Assembly (NCBI GenBank): GCA_014529385.2
Contig: CM043959.1
Location: 53,929,253 to 53,993,252 of the forward strand
Length of the DNA stretch: 64,000 nt
Direction: 5' to 3'
DNA from: Adiantum capillus-veneris
Taxonomy: Eukaryota; Streptophyta; Polypodiopsida; Polypodiales; Pteridaceae
Made by a program: the position numbers and the translations under genes. Within the stretch, counting starts at the first letter, position 1; each line of letters starts with the position of its first letter. Shown in pieces: positions 1-11,721 of this stretch. The notes below the pieces were generated by a model. It worked only from the letters and a program-made list of their open reading frames with translations, had not been told where the DNA came from and did not search any database.

Positions 1-600
1 TGCAGCAAATAAGAAAGAGAGGCTAAAAAGTCTTGATTACAGAGCAAAAAATCTAAACACAAGCCTGAGATGTAGTTTGTACATTTCACAACTTCATGAG
101 CTACAACTAATATAATACACAGCGTAGACCTTAATATGATCTCAGCACACCATATTTGCACTTCAAATGTATTTCAGGAAGCTTTCCATAAGTGTTTAAC
201 TTTTGCATCAGTACTAACGTAAATATCAGTATTCTGGTACTTTGTACACATGTTGAACACTAGCCAGCTTTTACTGCTAAGAGAGACCGGCATTCATGTC
301 GAAGATGAAAAGCTAGTGCCTTGGAGGGCCTCAATGAAAGATTGGAATGTTGTGAGTTGAGTTGAGAGCAGGGCAAGGGCAAATGCATTTGTCTGCGAGC
401 TTTGTCAAGACGCCAATCTGCCGATGCCATGGCCTGGCCAAAATTAGTCAAATTAATTGCCATTTACTGAATGCTTCACTAGCTTGCCGGTGCAGGCACT
501 ACCTGCAGCTGCATGCTGATCCAACTTGCAAGCTTGAGTACAGTTACTAGAGCTAGCTACTGATACAGAGTGACATATGAATGGTAGGTCCCATTCTTGC
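1..600. other. left-edge sequence without a recognisable gene
   Basis: I see no domain, RNA gene, LTR or inverted repeat here. Short open frames at 260-463 (-) and 362-550 (+) overlap on opposite strands and have no recognisable motif. Confidence 0.5.
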
Positions 601-608
601 GGCGTGGG

Positions 609-1460
609 TCAAGACGAGCGGGCTGCCTCATTATCTACCTCTTGCTTCAACTGCCCACTGGCTCTCATGACATTGTGAAAGACCCGTAATGGAGTGCGTA
701 AAAGGCGGCCCTTCTTTGCCAACAGGTCAGCAATGTCGTTGCCTCGGACACCTGTATGCCCGCCTACCCTTTTGATCCTCACATGGGTAGTAGGCAGTAG
801 GCATTGTGTAGCTCGGACAATGCGCTCCACAATTGCCTGCTTCATATGGGATATGTTTTGAATAGAGCCCAAATTGTATATAGATGATGCTGAGGGTGTG
901 GATGTCTGCATTTTGGTAGTTGATATCTGGCGAGCGTACCTGCCAATGGTTCTGAGAGCATTGCTGCAATCGGTCCATATGGTTATTAAAAGCTCACATG
1001 TAGTGCTACTTTTAATGAGTCCATACTGATGGACAGTCTCTAGGGCTAAGCAAATGGCCATCAACTTAGAGAGCTCAGAGCCAGTACTAGCAAGCAAGCT
1101 GGTGTTGCTACTAAAATGATCCACATATGGCAAGGAGAGCTGGCACATGAGAGAATTTAGGTTTCGGGCGAAGCCGAGGTCGCTCCAGTCAAAATAAATG
1201 CCACAACCCACGGTGGCGTGACTGTATATGTCGTCCTTGGCCAGCACCGTGCCATTGATGTTTTGTTTGAAGGAGCCGTCTGTGTAGACATGAAGAGCAA
1301 TAGTACTAGCTGCTGTGTAAGTGAAGTGGGTGATGGTTGGATTGCGCTCCTCAAGGTCAATATAGATATTGAGCTGAGGATATTGATCATGGGGTACCAT
1401 ATTGACGTCCACAGCTAATATTAATTCTTTGGAAAATAATAGGACGTCCTGCACACACAC
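609..1460 (-). CDS. RNase HI-domain protein (stand-alone or LINE-derived)
   Basis: This is an uninterrupted 283-residue frame. Residues from about 55 onward carry an RNase HI fold with all the acidic positions visible: the first Asp in YTDGS, the Glu in the helix GSELSKLMAICLALE, the Asp in IWTDCSNAL, and the C-terminal GGHTGVRGNDIADLLAKK segment with its His and last Asp. Enzymes of this family cleave the RNA strand of RNA-DNA hybrids. The first 50 residues are not recognised. In plants such a domain can be the tail of a LINE polyprotein or a domesticated or host-like RNase H. No reverse transcriptase lies upstream, and there is no poly(A) at the low-coordinate side where a LINE 3' end would be. 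A 19-bp A run at 1490-1508 lies upstream on this strand. It is the only long intact host-like frame in the window. Its start is the first ATG of the frame and is uncertain. Confidence 0.6.
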   Translation of the reverse strand: MCVQDVLLFSKELILAVDVNMVPHDQYPQLNIYIDLEERNPTITHFTYTAASTIALHVYTDGSFKQNINGTVLAKDDIYSHATVGCGIYFDWSDLGFARNLNSLMCQLSLPYVDHFSSNTSLLASTGSELSKLMAICLALETVHQYGLIKSSTTCELLITIWTDCSNALRTIGRYARQISTTKMQTSTPSASSIYNLGSIQNISHMKQAIVERIVRATQCLLPTTHVRIKRVGGHTGVRGNDIADLLAKKGRLLRTPLRVFHNVMRASGQLKQEVDNEAARSS

Positions 1461-1677
1461 TCGATTGCAAAATTGTCCTACTGATGCAAAAAAAAAAAAA
1501 AAAAAAAACCAGCACTGAAAAGCTCTTGAAAAAAACTACGTCGTCTAAAGCTAGCGTCTTAGTTCGAAGGTTCCAATAGTCACACTGATTTCGCTTTCAC
1601 TGAGAATCTCTCAATCCCCTCACAAAATTAGAGAAACGAAATATGGAGAGTAAGACAATGACACATGCTCGAAAATA

Positions 1678-3780
1678 ATGAGACTACCTTGGATGACCTC
1701 ATTAAAAGCCTGTTTTAAGAAGAAGGATTTGCGCCAAGGCAGTAAGGTACATGCGGAGATTCGCGCTAGTGGGTTACTTGAGAAGGACACATGCTTACAT
1801 AGCTTGTTGGTTAGTATGTATGTTAAGTGCGGTGCACTTGTCAGGGCACAACAAGTTGTTGATGAGCTTCCAGTCCGAGATGTCGTCGGTTACATGGGCA
1901 GGTCATGAAGCTTTGGGCTGTTTTCATCGCTTGCAAAGCGAGGGCCTCTCTTCGGATGCGGTCACCTATGCTTGTGCCTTCAAGGCATGCGGTATTATTC
2001 AAGATCTTGACCTAGGCAAACAAATTCATGACGAGATTGTTAGTCAAAGGTTGTTGGAGACGAATGTCGTGCTTGGCAATGCGTTGGTATACATGTATGC
2101 TAATTGTGGTGTACTTTGGAAAGCACAACAAGTTCTGGACGAGCTTCCCAACCGAGATATCATCTCTTGGACTGCATTAATTGCAGGATATGCCCAACAA
2201 GGCCAGGGCCAGGAAGCTTTGAATTGTTTCCATTGTATGCAAAGTGAGCGTTTCTCTCCAGATGCAGTCACCTATGCTTGCATTTTGAAGGCATGTGGCA
2301 TTATGCAAGACATTGATATGGGCAAACAAATTCACAATGAGATTGTCAATCAGAGGCTGTTGAAAAGAACTATCATGCTTGGCAATGCTTTGGTTGACTT
2401 GTATGCCAAGTGTGGTGTACTTTTGAAATCTCAACAAGTTCTTGACGAGCTTCCTGATCGAGATGCGGTCTCTTCGAATGCATTGATTGAAGGTTATGCC
2501 CAACAGTGCCAAGAAGCGTTGGGATGTTTCCAGCGGATGTGAAGCGAGGGCTTCTCTCCAGATGCAGTCACCTATGCTTGCATTTTGAAGGCATGTGGCA
2601 CTTTGAAAGACGTCGGCACAGGAAAACAAATTCATGATGAGCTTGTTAGTCGGGGGCTGTTGAAATAAATTGGCATGCTTGGTAATGCTTTTGTTGACAT
2701 GTATGCCAAGTGTAGTGTACTTTCCAAAGCACAACAAGTTCTTGAGGAGCTTTATGTCCGGGATGCAGTCTCTTGGAATGCATTGATTGCAGGATATGCC
2801 CAACAAGATCAGGGCCAGGAAGTGCTTGGCTGTTTCCATCGAATGCAAAGTGATGGCTTCTCTCCGGATGCTGTCACCTATGCTTGTGTTTTGAAGGCAT
2901 GTGGCATTATGAAAAACTCTATCATGGGCAAGCAGAGTCATGATGAGATTGTTCAGGGCCTGTTACAAAAAGATGTCGTGCTTGGCAATGCTTTGGTTGA
3001 CATGTATGCCAAGTGTGGTGCACTTTTGAAAGCACGACAAGTTCTTGACCAGCTTTCTGTCAGGAATGAAGTCTCTTGGAATGCATTGATTACAGGATAT
3101 GCCCGACAGGGGTAGGGTCAAGAAGCTAAGGGGTGTTTTCAGCGAATGCGGAGGGAGGCTTTCTCCCCAAATGTAGTTTCTTGGACAGCACTTATAGGAG
3201 GATATGCCCAGCAAGGGCAGGCCAACAAAGCTCTGGAGTGTTTTCAATGCATGCAGCAAGATGGCATTTCCCCCAATGCAATCACTTATGTCAATGTGCT
3301 CTATGCATGTAGCTACTCAGGTTTAGTCGATGAGGGTCAGATGCATTTTGATAACATGAGGGAAAAACATGACATTGCACCAAACAAAGAACACTATACC
3401 TTCATGGTTGATCTTTTTGGATGTACAAGGCTCTTTAACAAAGAAATGGGAGTAATTACAATGATGCCATCATCTGATCATCGTCTAGTTTGGGTCTCCC
3501 TTCTATGTGCTTGCCGATAATGGGGAAATGCCAAGCTCGAAAAGTTTGCTTTTGAGCCAACTAGACCAACATTATGGGGCAGCATATGTCTTAATGATTA
3601 ATATTTATGCAGCTACTGGGATGCAAGAGGAGGTAGAACATATTGAATGCATGAGAATAAAAAATGCAACTTGGAATAATAAGCTAGGATCTGGCTGCTG
3701 GGTTAATGCAAGTGGAAATGCTCAATAAATTTGTTGCTGGGGATACCAAGCATCCACAAAGCAGACAAATCAAGTGACGA
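1678..3780 (+). pseudogene. PLS-class pentatricopeptide repeat (PPR) pseudogene with E-domain tail
   Basis: PPR proteins bind organellar RNA one base per repeat and act in RNA editing, splicing or stability. About six to seven tandem repeats of roughly 100 residues are visible, with the recurring blocks VTYAC.LKACG, GNALVDMYAKCG, QQVLDELP.RD and SWNALIAGYAQQ. The tail from about 3230 resembles the final repeats plus an E-type extension (GLVDEGQMHFDNM, then VWVSLLCACR), and a VAGDTKHPQ-like E+ remnant lies near 3735. The copy is broken. The frame moves from 1 to 2 near 1895, has in-frame stops at 2540, 2666 and 3113, and changes to frame 3 near 3520. No intron is needed to explain the breaks. 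No DYW cytidine deaminase motif is seen. Organelle targeting cannot be judged because the 5' end is damaged. Confidence 0.85.
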
Positions 3781-3789
3781 GAATGCAAT

Positions 3790-4240
3790 GCTTGCACGTG
3801 CACGGAGAGGAGTGAGAGAGGAGAGTACACAGTATGTAGTGGATGGAGATGTGCCACAACACACCATACCCTTATTCTTTGATTGTGTGTATATAGATAA
3901 AATGAATATTAAGTTAAGGTTAGTGAGATGGGGGTTGGCCATTCTAGCCTCGGCACAGTGGCCCATTACGCAACGAACAAGATCTTGAAATTATATTCTC
4001 CTCACACGCATTGGTTCCACAAAATCGGGCAGCTGATTCCAAAAAGGTTTTGCATTGTCAGCATAGTGAGAAATTGGCCAGAACTTGAGCAAAGATCAAT
4101 TAGTCCACAAGGAAAAGCTTATGTGTCACAAAGAACATTTGCGTTTATCGGGAGAAGGGTGGCTAGATGCACACTCCAACACCCACACCTGACGCCACTC
4201 TGAACACTTCTCTCGGGGTCTTCCTCGATCCGTGGGACGC
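3790..4240 (+). other. spacer between two PPR remains
   Basis: No gene is recognised. Short frames here have no motif. The stretch may contain the untranslated 3' part of the first PPR pseudogene. Confidence 0.4.
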
Positions 4241-5290
4241 CATGGAGCCCTTTGCTGTTTCCAATAGATGCAAAGTGAGAGCACCTCTCCAAATGCAATC
4301 ACCAACTCTTTCGTCTTGAAGGCATGTAACATTGCCTTGATGTTCAAAATGTCGTGTCTTCAAGTGCATCTCATTGCCCAACAGTGACAGGACCAAGGAG
4401 CTCTAGCTGGCTAGCTATTTTCAAGATGCAAAGCGAGGACATTTCTCCTGATGTAATCACCTATGCTTGCATGTTGAAATCATGTGGAACTACGTAGGAG
4501 CAATGATCACGTATGCGAAATGTGTTGTTCTTGGGAAAGCATCAATGAGTGCTTGAGGATCTTTCTATCCGGAATGTCGTCTCTTAGAACGCACTGATTG
4601 CGGGATATGCTTAACATAGAATGCTCTTGGCTGTTTTCAGCAAATGCAAATTGAGCATCTCTCTTCAGATGTGCAATCACCTATGCTTGCATCTTGAAGG
4701 CGTGTTGCATTTGGAAGACGCTAGGATGGACAGAAGAACTCAGGATGATTATCGTTAGTGAGGGGCTGTTGAAAAAAAAAGTTATGGTTGGCACTGCCTT
4801 GGTCGACATGTATGCGATTACCTACAGCTTGAAGGCATGTGGCGCTACGCAAGACGCTGTTATGGGCAAAAGAATTATTAATGATATTTTCAGTCAACAG
4901 GTGTTGAAAAAAGAAGTCATGCTTGTATGCTTTCGACGGTGATACTAACAAGAAAAATCACAATTATATTGTTAGTCAGAGGCTCTTGGAAAAAGATGTT
5001 GTGCTTGACACTGCCTTGGTTGATATGTATGCCAAATGTGGTACACTACAGGATATACCCAACATGGCTATGGCAATAAGGAAGTAATCAGATTTTTCAC
5101 CAGATGGAAAAGAAAGGTGCTTTTTCATGGCTAGGATGTTTTCATGAGATATGCACAACATGGCTGTGGCAACGAAGCATTGAGATGTTTTTAGCAGATG
5201 CGAAGGAAAGGCCTTCCTTCAAATGCAATCACCTATGCAATTAGGGGCTATTGTGGGGCTGTTGCAAAAACATTTTGTGCTTGGCAATGT
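4241..5290 (+). pseudogene. second, more decayed PPR pseudogene
   Basis: Pieces of the same PPR repeat blocks recur in different frames: a MQSE..SPNAIT-like block near 4265-4320, MQSEDISPDVITYACMLKSCG-like residues near 4425-4490, TYSLKACGATQDAVMGK near 4815-4870, and VLDTALVDMYAKCGT near 5005-5045. The longest open piece is 4694-4942. Frameshifts and stops separate every block, so it cannot be read as one protein. It lies on the same strand and directly downstream of the better-preserved copy, so it may be an old tandem duplicate or the displaced second half of a neighbouring PPR gene. Confidence 0.7.
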
Positions 5291-5860
5291 GGCAAGCTTG
5301 ATGAGTCCAAAACACTACTTGACAACATGGACTATGGTGTTAGCAGGTTATGCACATGAAGGACGAGATTGATTTGTTCTATGATGTTGTCAACTTTCCA
5401 AACTTCAGTTTGGAACTAATCAGAACAGGAGTACATATAGTGCATATTGCAGAAATAATCTGGTTTGAACTCTTTACACCAGTTGATATTGATCGTCCAC
5501 TATTAATGTGCCTTTCACAGTTGAGCACCATCCTTCTTGCTTCCACCAAATTTGAACGTATGAAGCGATGAGTGAATTTTGATAGGCTCTAAATTGACAC
5601 AAGCTAAAATATAAAAATTCTTGCTTCTTCCTAAAGTTCCTCCACTTAAATAGTCACAAGCCTATCTCCTTCATCCTCCATTGTCGTCTCTTGCAGCGGG
5701 TTAAGAGCAGGAGATGCCCATCATCGTTGATGCAAGGTGTACCCCAGTGTATTGAAATGTTGCTGTAAGCAGTGCCCTATCCCCCCTCCCGATTTGCATC
5801 TCAAAACGTTGCCCGGCAAAGTGACTTAGCCGTCCTCCCAGTTACACAGAGCATTTTGAA
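5291..5860. other. no gene seen; flank of the copia insertion
   Basis: An open frame at 5350-5571 has no recognisable domain. The stretch ends at the target duplication of the copia element. The same pre-insertion locus continues at 31,297. Confidence 0.4.
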
Positions 5861-5865
5861 ACACC
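5861..5865. repeat. target-site duplication ACACC, left copy
   Basis: ACACC abuts the 5' LTR of the copia element. The identical five bases follow the 3' LTR at 31292-31296. Confidence 0.85.
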
Positions 5866-6059
5866 TCCTCGGGTATAAAGCCCAATGTGTTCGCCCAGGT
5901 AAGTGGGCGGGCCGCCAGGTATGTACACATATTCTTTTGTAAAAACCTAATAAGAACTCACTATGCTCTACACATTACAGTAGAGCGAGTTCACCATATT
6001 GTCGTGCTCTTCTTCTCGCACACTCTCTCTCACGTCGCACTTCCGCTCGTACTCCTTCA
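5866..6059 (+). repeat. copia 5' LTR (194 bp)
   Basis: It aligns base for base with 31098-31291 and begins TCCTCGGGTATAAAG where the 3' copy begins TGTTGGGGTATAAAG. It ends CTCCTTCA. GGTATAAAG is a possible TATA element, although it lies very near the LTR start. Confidence 0.9.
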
Positions 6060-6061
6060 AC

Positions 6062-6073
6062 TGGTATCAGAGC
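6062..6073 (+). other. primer binding site, initiator-Met tRNA type
   Basis: TGGTATCAGAGC lies two bases after the 5' LTR. It is the standard plant primer site complementary to the 3' end of initiator tRNA-Met. Confidence 0.92.
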
Positions 6074-6902
6074 TCAGATCGAGGCTCGGGGCAGCACTGC
6101 AGGAGGCTAGAGTCACCAGCTCAGATTGGAGTGAAATTCGACAGGCAAAGACACGGCCCCAAATCTTGTGGACAAGCCTGTAGGGCTTGGTGTGCTCAGA
6201 ATTTCATTCTGAGGTCATCTCGGTCACCGTTCGGCTTCGACAAAGTTCTGTGCAGGCCATTTTCGACTACGTGGTCTCAGTGGGTGCAGATCCGACTATG
6301 CAAATTTGGGGTTTTCGGCCTACGACTGCAGGTGCCGAGGATATCGACACTCCCAGAGTGTTGATTTGTGGCTGTCTACACATCGAAGGACGGCTCACAG
6401 TTCTTGGAGGTGTGTCACATACGACACGGACGCATCTACACACAGACTATAGGCGACATCCACTAGTTCATCAGGTAGCTTGTGTTTGCTGCTTGATATT
6501 CCAGATTTTATCTTGACATTGCAGGTACTTCCACATGGGATGTATTGTCAGAGATTATGTATGTCTGTTGAGGGTTTGCTGGCTGTGAGTCACGCAGCAA
6601 ACAACCGCCGCAGCGGTTACAGTATACGGTGGGAAATTTGTGGATGTTTGACTTTGTGGGAAGTCTATGTACTGTCAGATTTACTGCAGCCTTTGTTGAG
6701 GGTCGAGTGAGGTTTTATTGAGCTGGGGAATTCTCGAATGTTGAGATCCTTTCGGTGATACAGGTCTTGGAGCGATCCCTCGAGCACCCTTAGATAGGCA
6801 GCTAGGATGTATTGACTGTGAGTTAGACAGTTGGGATTGCATCTTTGCTTTACTGCCGTTGAGGCATTGTCGCAGTCTATGCTTATAGGACAGTGACAAG
6901 AC
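6074..6902 (+). other. copia leader, first part
   Basis: This is untranslated leader upstream of gag, cut by the gypsy insertion at 6902. The short frames have no motif. The leader continues at 26775-27030, giving about 1.1 kb in total. Confidence 0.75.
6898..6902. repeat. target-site duplication of the gypsy element, left copy (AAGAC)
   Basis: AAGAC precedes the gypsy 5' LTR and AGGAC follows its 3' LTR at 26770-26774. Four of five bases match, consistent with an old insertion. Confidence 0.65.
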
Positions 6903-7477
6903 TGTTAACCCTCACGGCTCACGGACACCCCATCACCTACAACGGACGTGTATTATGTATTTGGTAGAGTCAGGTACCGGGCTTGTCGGACCAATAGGAA
7001 AAGGGTAAGAGTGATCGCCCATGAGAGGCGCACTCTAACTGGGACATTCAAGGGATTAGTTGGCTAAGCATGGGCGCCCAAGTGTGAATGGGGTGAGCTC
7101 ATATAAAAGCCAACTAAACCTAAAATTCACTCATTCTCTCATTTGTGCAATAGAAGAGTACTCTTGCTCCATCTCCATCTCCATCTTCTTCTTCTTCACC
7201 TCCTTGTGTGTGTGTATGTGTGTGTGAGAGAGAGAGAGAGAGTGCGATCGAGCATTGCGGCGGCACGACGGCGGTGAAGCGGTTGAGCGCGACGTAGCGG
7301 CGTCTCCTTCTTCGCGGCGAGGAATCCTCCACGGCAGGAGCATAGAGCGGTGAGTGACACACCATTGCCCTCTTTTGAGCTTACTAGTTAAGCTAGTTGT
7401 GTGCTTGGAGCCGTCTATGGCTCGCACACGGTGTAACGGCAAGTCCCTTGCTTCGACAGTGCGGCAAGGAGCGCACA
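6903..7477 (+). repeat. gypsy 5' LTR (575 bp)
   Basis: It begins TGTTAACCC and ends GCGCACA. It aligns with 26184-26769. CATATAAAAG near 7094 is a good TATA box, followed by CT-rich and TG/GA microsatellites at about 7175-7240. Confidence 0.9.
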
Positions 7478-7481
7478 TTTT

Positions 7482-7499
7482 TGGCGCCGCTGCCGGGGA
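7482..7499 (+). other. primer binding site, tRNA-Asp type
   Basis: TGGCGCCGCTGCCGGGGA starts four bases after the LTR. It is complementary, with one change, to the 3' end of plant tRNA-Asp, the usual Tat/Athila primer. Confidence 0.88.
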
Positions 7500-8544
7500 A
7501 TCGCCCTGCACTAAGCCCAAGAGGCACTTTGTGCTTATCCTATGAGTTGTTTGTAGTAGGAAAAAAGAGGAAGAGGAAGAGGAATGAGTTGTTTTTCTGC
7601 AAGTTGTGAATTTCTGTATTGTCTGCAAGTTCTGTGATTTCTGCATAATGTTGCGTTTTCTGTTTGCACACAGTCTTTGCACAATTAGTAGTCGTTAGCT
7701 TGTTTGCAGTGAATGAATAAGTAGGAAGGCAATTAGCAATTTCTGCTTGCACACAGTCCGTACACAGTTTTCTGTCAAGGTTTGCCTGCACACAGTCTTT
7801 GCACAGTAAGGTAGTGAGAGAGGAAGTAGGTGGACAGTTAGCTCACTGTCAGTAAGCAGTTAACAGATTAGTTAGTAGATTAGTTAGTGGTTAGCAGCAT
7901 TGTTAGTAAGTAGATAAGGTAGTGAGCTGTCTGTGAGCTGTGAGCTGTTGACTAGGAGGTTAGGTAGGTGACAGTGTGCGAGGCCAAGAAAGGGTCACCA
8001 AAACCGCGCGCGGTCGTCACCAAATAAAAAATAAAAAAAATTAATTAATTAATTAATTAATTAAAATTAAGTTTTTTTAAAAAAAAAACCAAAAATATTT
8101 AAGCGTGAGTGACTGGGGGGCTACACTAAAATTCTGATCGGGATCGGGATCGGGATCATTTTCCCAAGCCCAGGCCCAGGCCTCAATCCTCAGTCAAATG
8201 ATATATACTAGACTCACTCTTATATATATACCCTATCCCCTCAAGAGGGAATGAGAGCATGTGGGGCAAGTCCTCCACTCTCCTCCCTTCTCTTTCCACT
8301 TGCACCCTTAGACTTTCAAATTTGGGCCTAGTTCCCTACTAGAAATTGACGGTTTTAGGGATTCCGAAGGCATAAAGTGACCAAACGGAGGGCTGTAAAG
8401 CACGGCAGGTCCCTCTGACCGAAACGCTCGTTTTGAGCTATCATACGTTCTATTCTATAGCTGGGTCAGAAAAAAAAGGACCAAAAAATCAAAAAATAAA
8501 TAAATAAGAAAAGACTTGGGTTGCAAAACACCCAAAATTACTAG
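7500..8544 (+). other. gypsy leader with short direct repeats
   Basis: No ORF is supported. TGCACACAGTCTTTGCACA-like units recur near 7664, 7747 and 7788. There are GTTAGTAGATTAG repeats near 7850-7920, a (TTAA)n tract at about 8039-8066, and four GGGATC units near 8140-8157. Confidence 0.7.
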
Positions 8545-11074
8545 GTGAACAGCCTTCACGGACCCTCACTGACACTTCTAGGGGATCCAAGTCATATGAA
8601 CCTATGCTCGGGACGAGTGTTAGAGCACGAGCATATTGGTAGTGCCTCCATTTACGCGGGCACCCATTATTCCTCCACCCTAGGTTCTGGACCTTCGGTC
8701 GGGACTCAAGGTAGCGCGACCCAAGATCCTCATATCGCGTCTAGTGATTCTTCCTCTGACTACGAAGTCATGGAGGGGTATCCTACACCAAACCCTGATA
8801 GTTCAAGTCAAGACATGCATGCCATGGGCCCACGGCCCGGGTCCAGCGTGTTTAGCCGCTTAAAAGAGACCCTTAGTAGAGCTACTCGCTCCGAACATGC
8901 GGTTAATGAAATAAATGAAGGGAGTGGGGAAGTAAATTCGTCATTCATGCCTAAAATGGACCCTATGCTTCTTGAGAGTGTACATGTGAATGTTCCATCC
9001 ACTGCACCTCCTGATCCTTTAGGACTATCTCCCTCTGAGGTTTTACTACCTGATGGTAGGAGTCTTGCCGAAGTACAAGAGATCGAATGCTATATGCAAG
9101 CAACAAGGGAGAGGGAAATTGAGAACCTACGAAAGCTAAAACAAAGTCGAGCCCTGAAAGAAAAGGCTCCTATGACAACAATCATGCCAGCCGAGCAACC
9201 GAGTGCTCCCAAGGTAGCAGTCATGGAGGGGCAAGCTATGGGGAGCAATAATGCTTCCACTTCAAGGGAAACCTCCAGCACGCCAGGCCTAGATGGGATA
9301 TTCCTAAACGAAAATTGGGAGTATGACCTACAAGCAGAAGCTTTAACTGATCGGTACACAGGACACACCTATCATGTGGGTTGGTTAGATGTTCTACAAT
9401 CCACATCGGGTGCTACTAGCATAGATGAGCAACAACAAAAAGTCTGTGATGTCCTCCATAGGATTGTCGAGTTAGAAAGACAGAACACAGGGATCAACAT
9501 GCCTTCAACAGGCCCAATGAGATTCTTGGATACGGGAAAGGCCAACCAACCAACCCTATCACAAATGGAGACTCCCTCAGTGAGCCCCATTGATCCTCCA
9601 TATGTTGTTTCGCTAGGAGCCTCAGTACAATCTGAGCCCACAAGTGGCAGCTTTACCTTCCCATATCTAGCTCATCTTTCTCTTAATGACACTACGGCTA
9701 CCATGCATATCCTAGTGGTGAGCATGACAAGAAGTACACCATGGAGTTCATTTGTTAACACTACGCCGATGCCTAGTAGCACAGTGCCCCCAACTATACC
9801 TACATGTATGTATCAATCATGTGCACCTGTCGTACCTCAGTCTCATGTAGCTCCTACACCTCCAATTATTCCAAGAGCTTACAATCCACAATGGAATTAT
9901 CCAAGCTCTTATACAAGTGGAGCCATGCCATTTAATAATAACATGCCATATCAGGCACCCCCTATGCCTAGGGCCACGCCTGTAAACTTTGGACCACCGT
10001 CTAGTACACCACCATACGAAATTTGGGACCCAAGAGCCGCGCGTATGCCAAGGCCAAGGCCAACTCCCATCTCACATGTGGTTCCAGGAGCACATACACC
10101 CATTATACCTGCTCAAATAGGAGATTTGGCAGCATTTGCTCAAACTATCGGTCGCTCTATTGCGGAAAACATGCGTAGTGCACCTGATAGATAGCCTAGG
10201 AGCAAGGCAGTTCAAGTAGCTAAGCTCACACAGAAATTCAGTGGAGACGGAGATGCTAGAAAGCATATGGAAGTCTTTGAACATGTGTGCGATTCCTTGG
10301 AAGAGCACAATGAGCTACATAAGTGTAAGGCTTTGAGTTTGACCCTAAGCGGAAAGGCTGGAGATTGGTATAGAACCTTAAGAGTAGAAGAGAAAACGAT
10401 CTACTCTACTCTTAGGAGACTGTTCTTAAAAGAATACATATGAGAGGGAGTACTTTGGGGTGTAGCCTCTCAGCTCCAGAAAGCCCAACGAGAAGAAGGT
10501 GAATCCGTGAGAGACTTCATTAGTCGCCTAAAGAATTTGAATTCTCGATGCAATCCAAACGAGCGATTCAACAACAACCAATTGCTCGAGAGATTCATTA
10601 GGGGACTACGACATGAAAGTATTTATAATGGCCTAGTCATTAGAGGTATCACTACTTGGGAAGCAGTCACCATGAATGCAATCCAATTGGAGGATAACTT
10701 AATGATTGCAGGAGAAAGAGTGTCTGCCGAGCCGAAGTCTAGTAGCTCGCAAGCATCAGGGCATGAGCCAATGAAGATAAAGCCAATCGTGAAAGAGCAA
10801 ACGATATCTGAGATGACTTTGTCATATCTCACAAAGGCCATCCAAGAAAGCCTTAGGGGTAATCGTGCTCCACAAAACACTCATATGTATCCAAGAAAGG
10901 AGCAACAATGGTGCTCAATTTGCTTGGGCCCACATACTACAAGTGAATGCCCTACTTTCAGAGTAAAGTTTAACGGGACTTGTAACGCGTGTGGTAGGTA
11001 TGGCCATCAAGCGAAGGATTGCCTAATGCTTAAACGCATCATGGAAAATAGACCACCTATAGCTTGGGCAGACT
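8545..11074 (+). pseudogene. gag: gypsy gag, first part
   Basis: The first open stretch (8545-10194) is a Pro/Ser/Met-rich region of unknown fold. After a TAG at 10192 the same frame continues with the retrotransposon capsid domain, including the GKAGDWYRTL and REEGESVRDFISRLKNL stretches typical of Retrotrans_gag, interrupted by a TGA at 10441. Residues encoded near 10914-11030 form two zinc knuckles: CSICLGPHTTSEC, a short variant with three residues before His, and CNACGRYGHQAKDC, the canonical form. Gag forms the virus-like particle and binds element RNA. The frame is cut at 11074 by the CACTA element and resumes in the same frame at 17027. Confidence 0.85.
11072..11074. repeat. CACTA target duplication ACT, left copy
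   Basis: ACT lies directly before CACTACAAGAGG. ACT recurs directly after the element at 17024-17026. Confidence 0.85.
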
Positions 11075-11099
11075 CACTACAAGAGGTTATGTGCTCTTG

Positions 11100-11360
11100 T
11101 GACGCTCTTAGCGACGGAAATACACTGGGTTTTTATAACCCCCGGCGTCGCTAAAAGCGTCGCTAAAAGCGTCGCTACGAGAGCGTCGCTATAAGCGTCG
11201 CTATAAGCGTCGCTATAGGCGTCGCTATGAGCGTCGCTATATAGCGACGTCTATAGCGACGCCTATAGCGACGCTTATAGCGACGCTCTCACAGAAGAGT
11301 ATAGCGACGCATATAGCGACGCTACAGAGCCATAAATAGCGACGCATATAGCGACGCCTG
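11100..11360. repeat. CACTA subterminal repeat array, left, with long palindrome
   Basis: About 18 copies of the 10-12 base unit GCGTCGCTATA or its reverse complement lie here. Units from about 11150 to 11239 point one way and those from 11240 to about 11355 the other. They form an imperfect palindrome centred near 11239-11240 (CGCTAT/ATAGCG). Confidence 0.9.
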
Positions 11361-11721
11361 AGAGAATATTTTTTTGGTGGCAGAGCATTGAATGCCTGCC
11401 ACCCATCAACCATATTGTACTTGATTCACTTTTTAAAAAAAGTGCAAAGATAAATAATAGACCCAAAATAGTCACCCACAAGACGCATTGTTTGCAAAAT
11501 TGACAATTGTACACATCATAGACAAACTGAATTGATTGGCAAATGTAATAATGACAATTGTACAACATCATAGGCATAAAGAATTGATTGGCAAAAGGAA
11601 TTGCGGTGACAAATGTAATAATATACATGGTTCAAAAAGACGTATAAAATCCGTCTCATGATACATAAGCTATGAGAAACCCTAAACTAATGCTATCTAG
11701 CTACGGCTAAACTAACGTCGT

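Noticed and set aside
11123-11140. CACTGGG as the left end of the CACTA element
   Set aside because: It does not match the right end and gives no 3-bp duplication. CACTACAAGAGG at 11075 matches the right end over 12 bases with duplication ACT.
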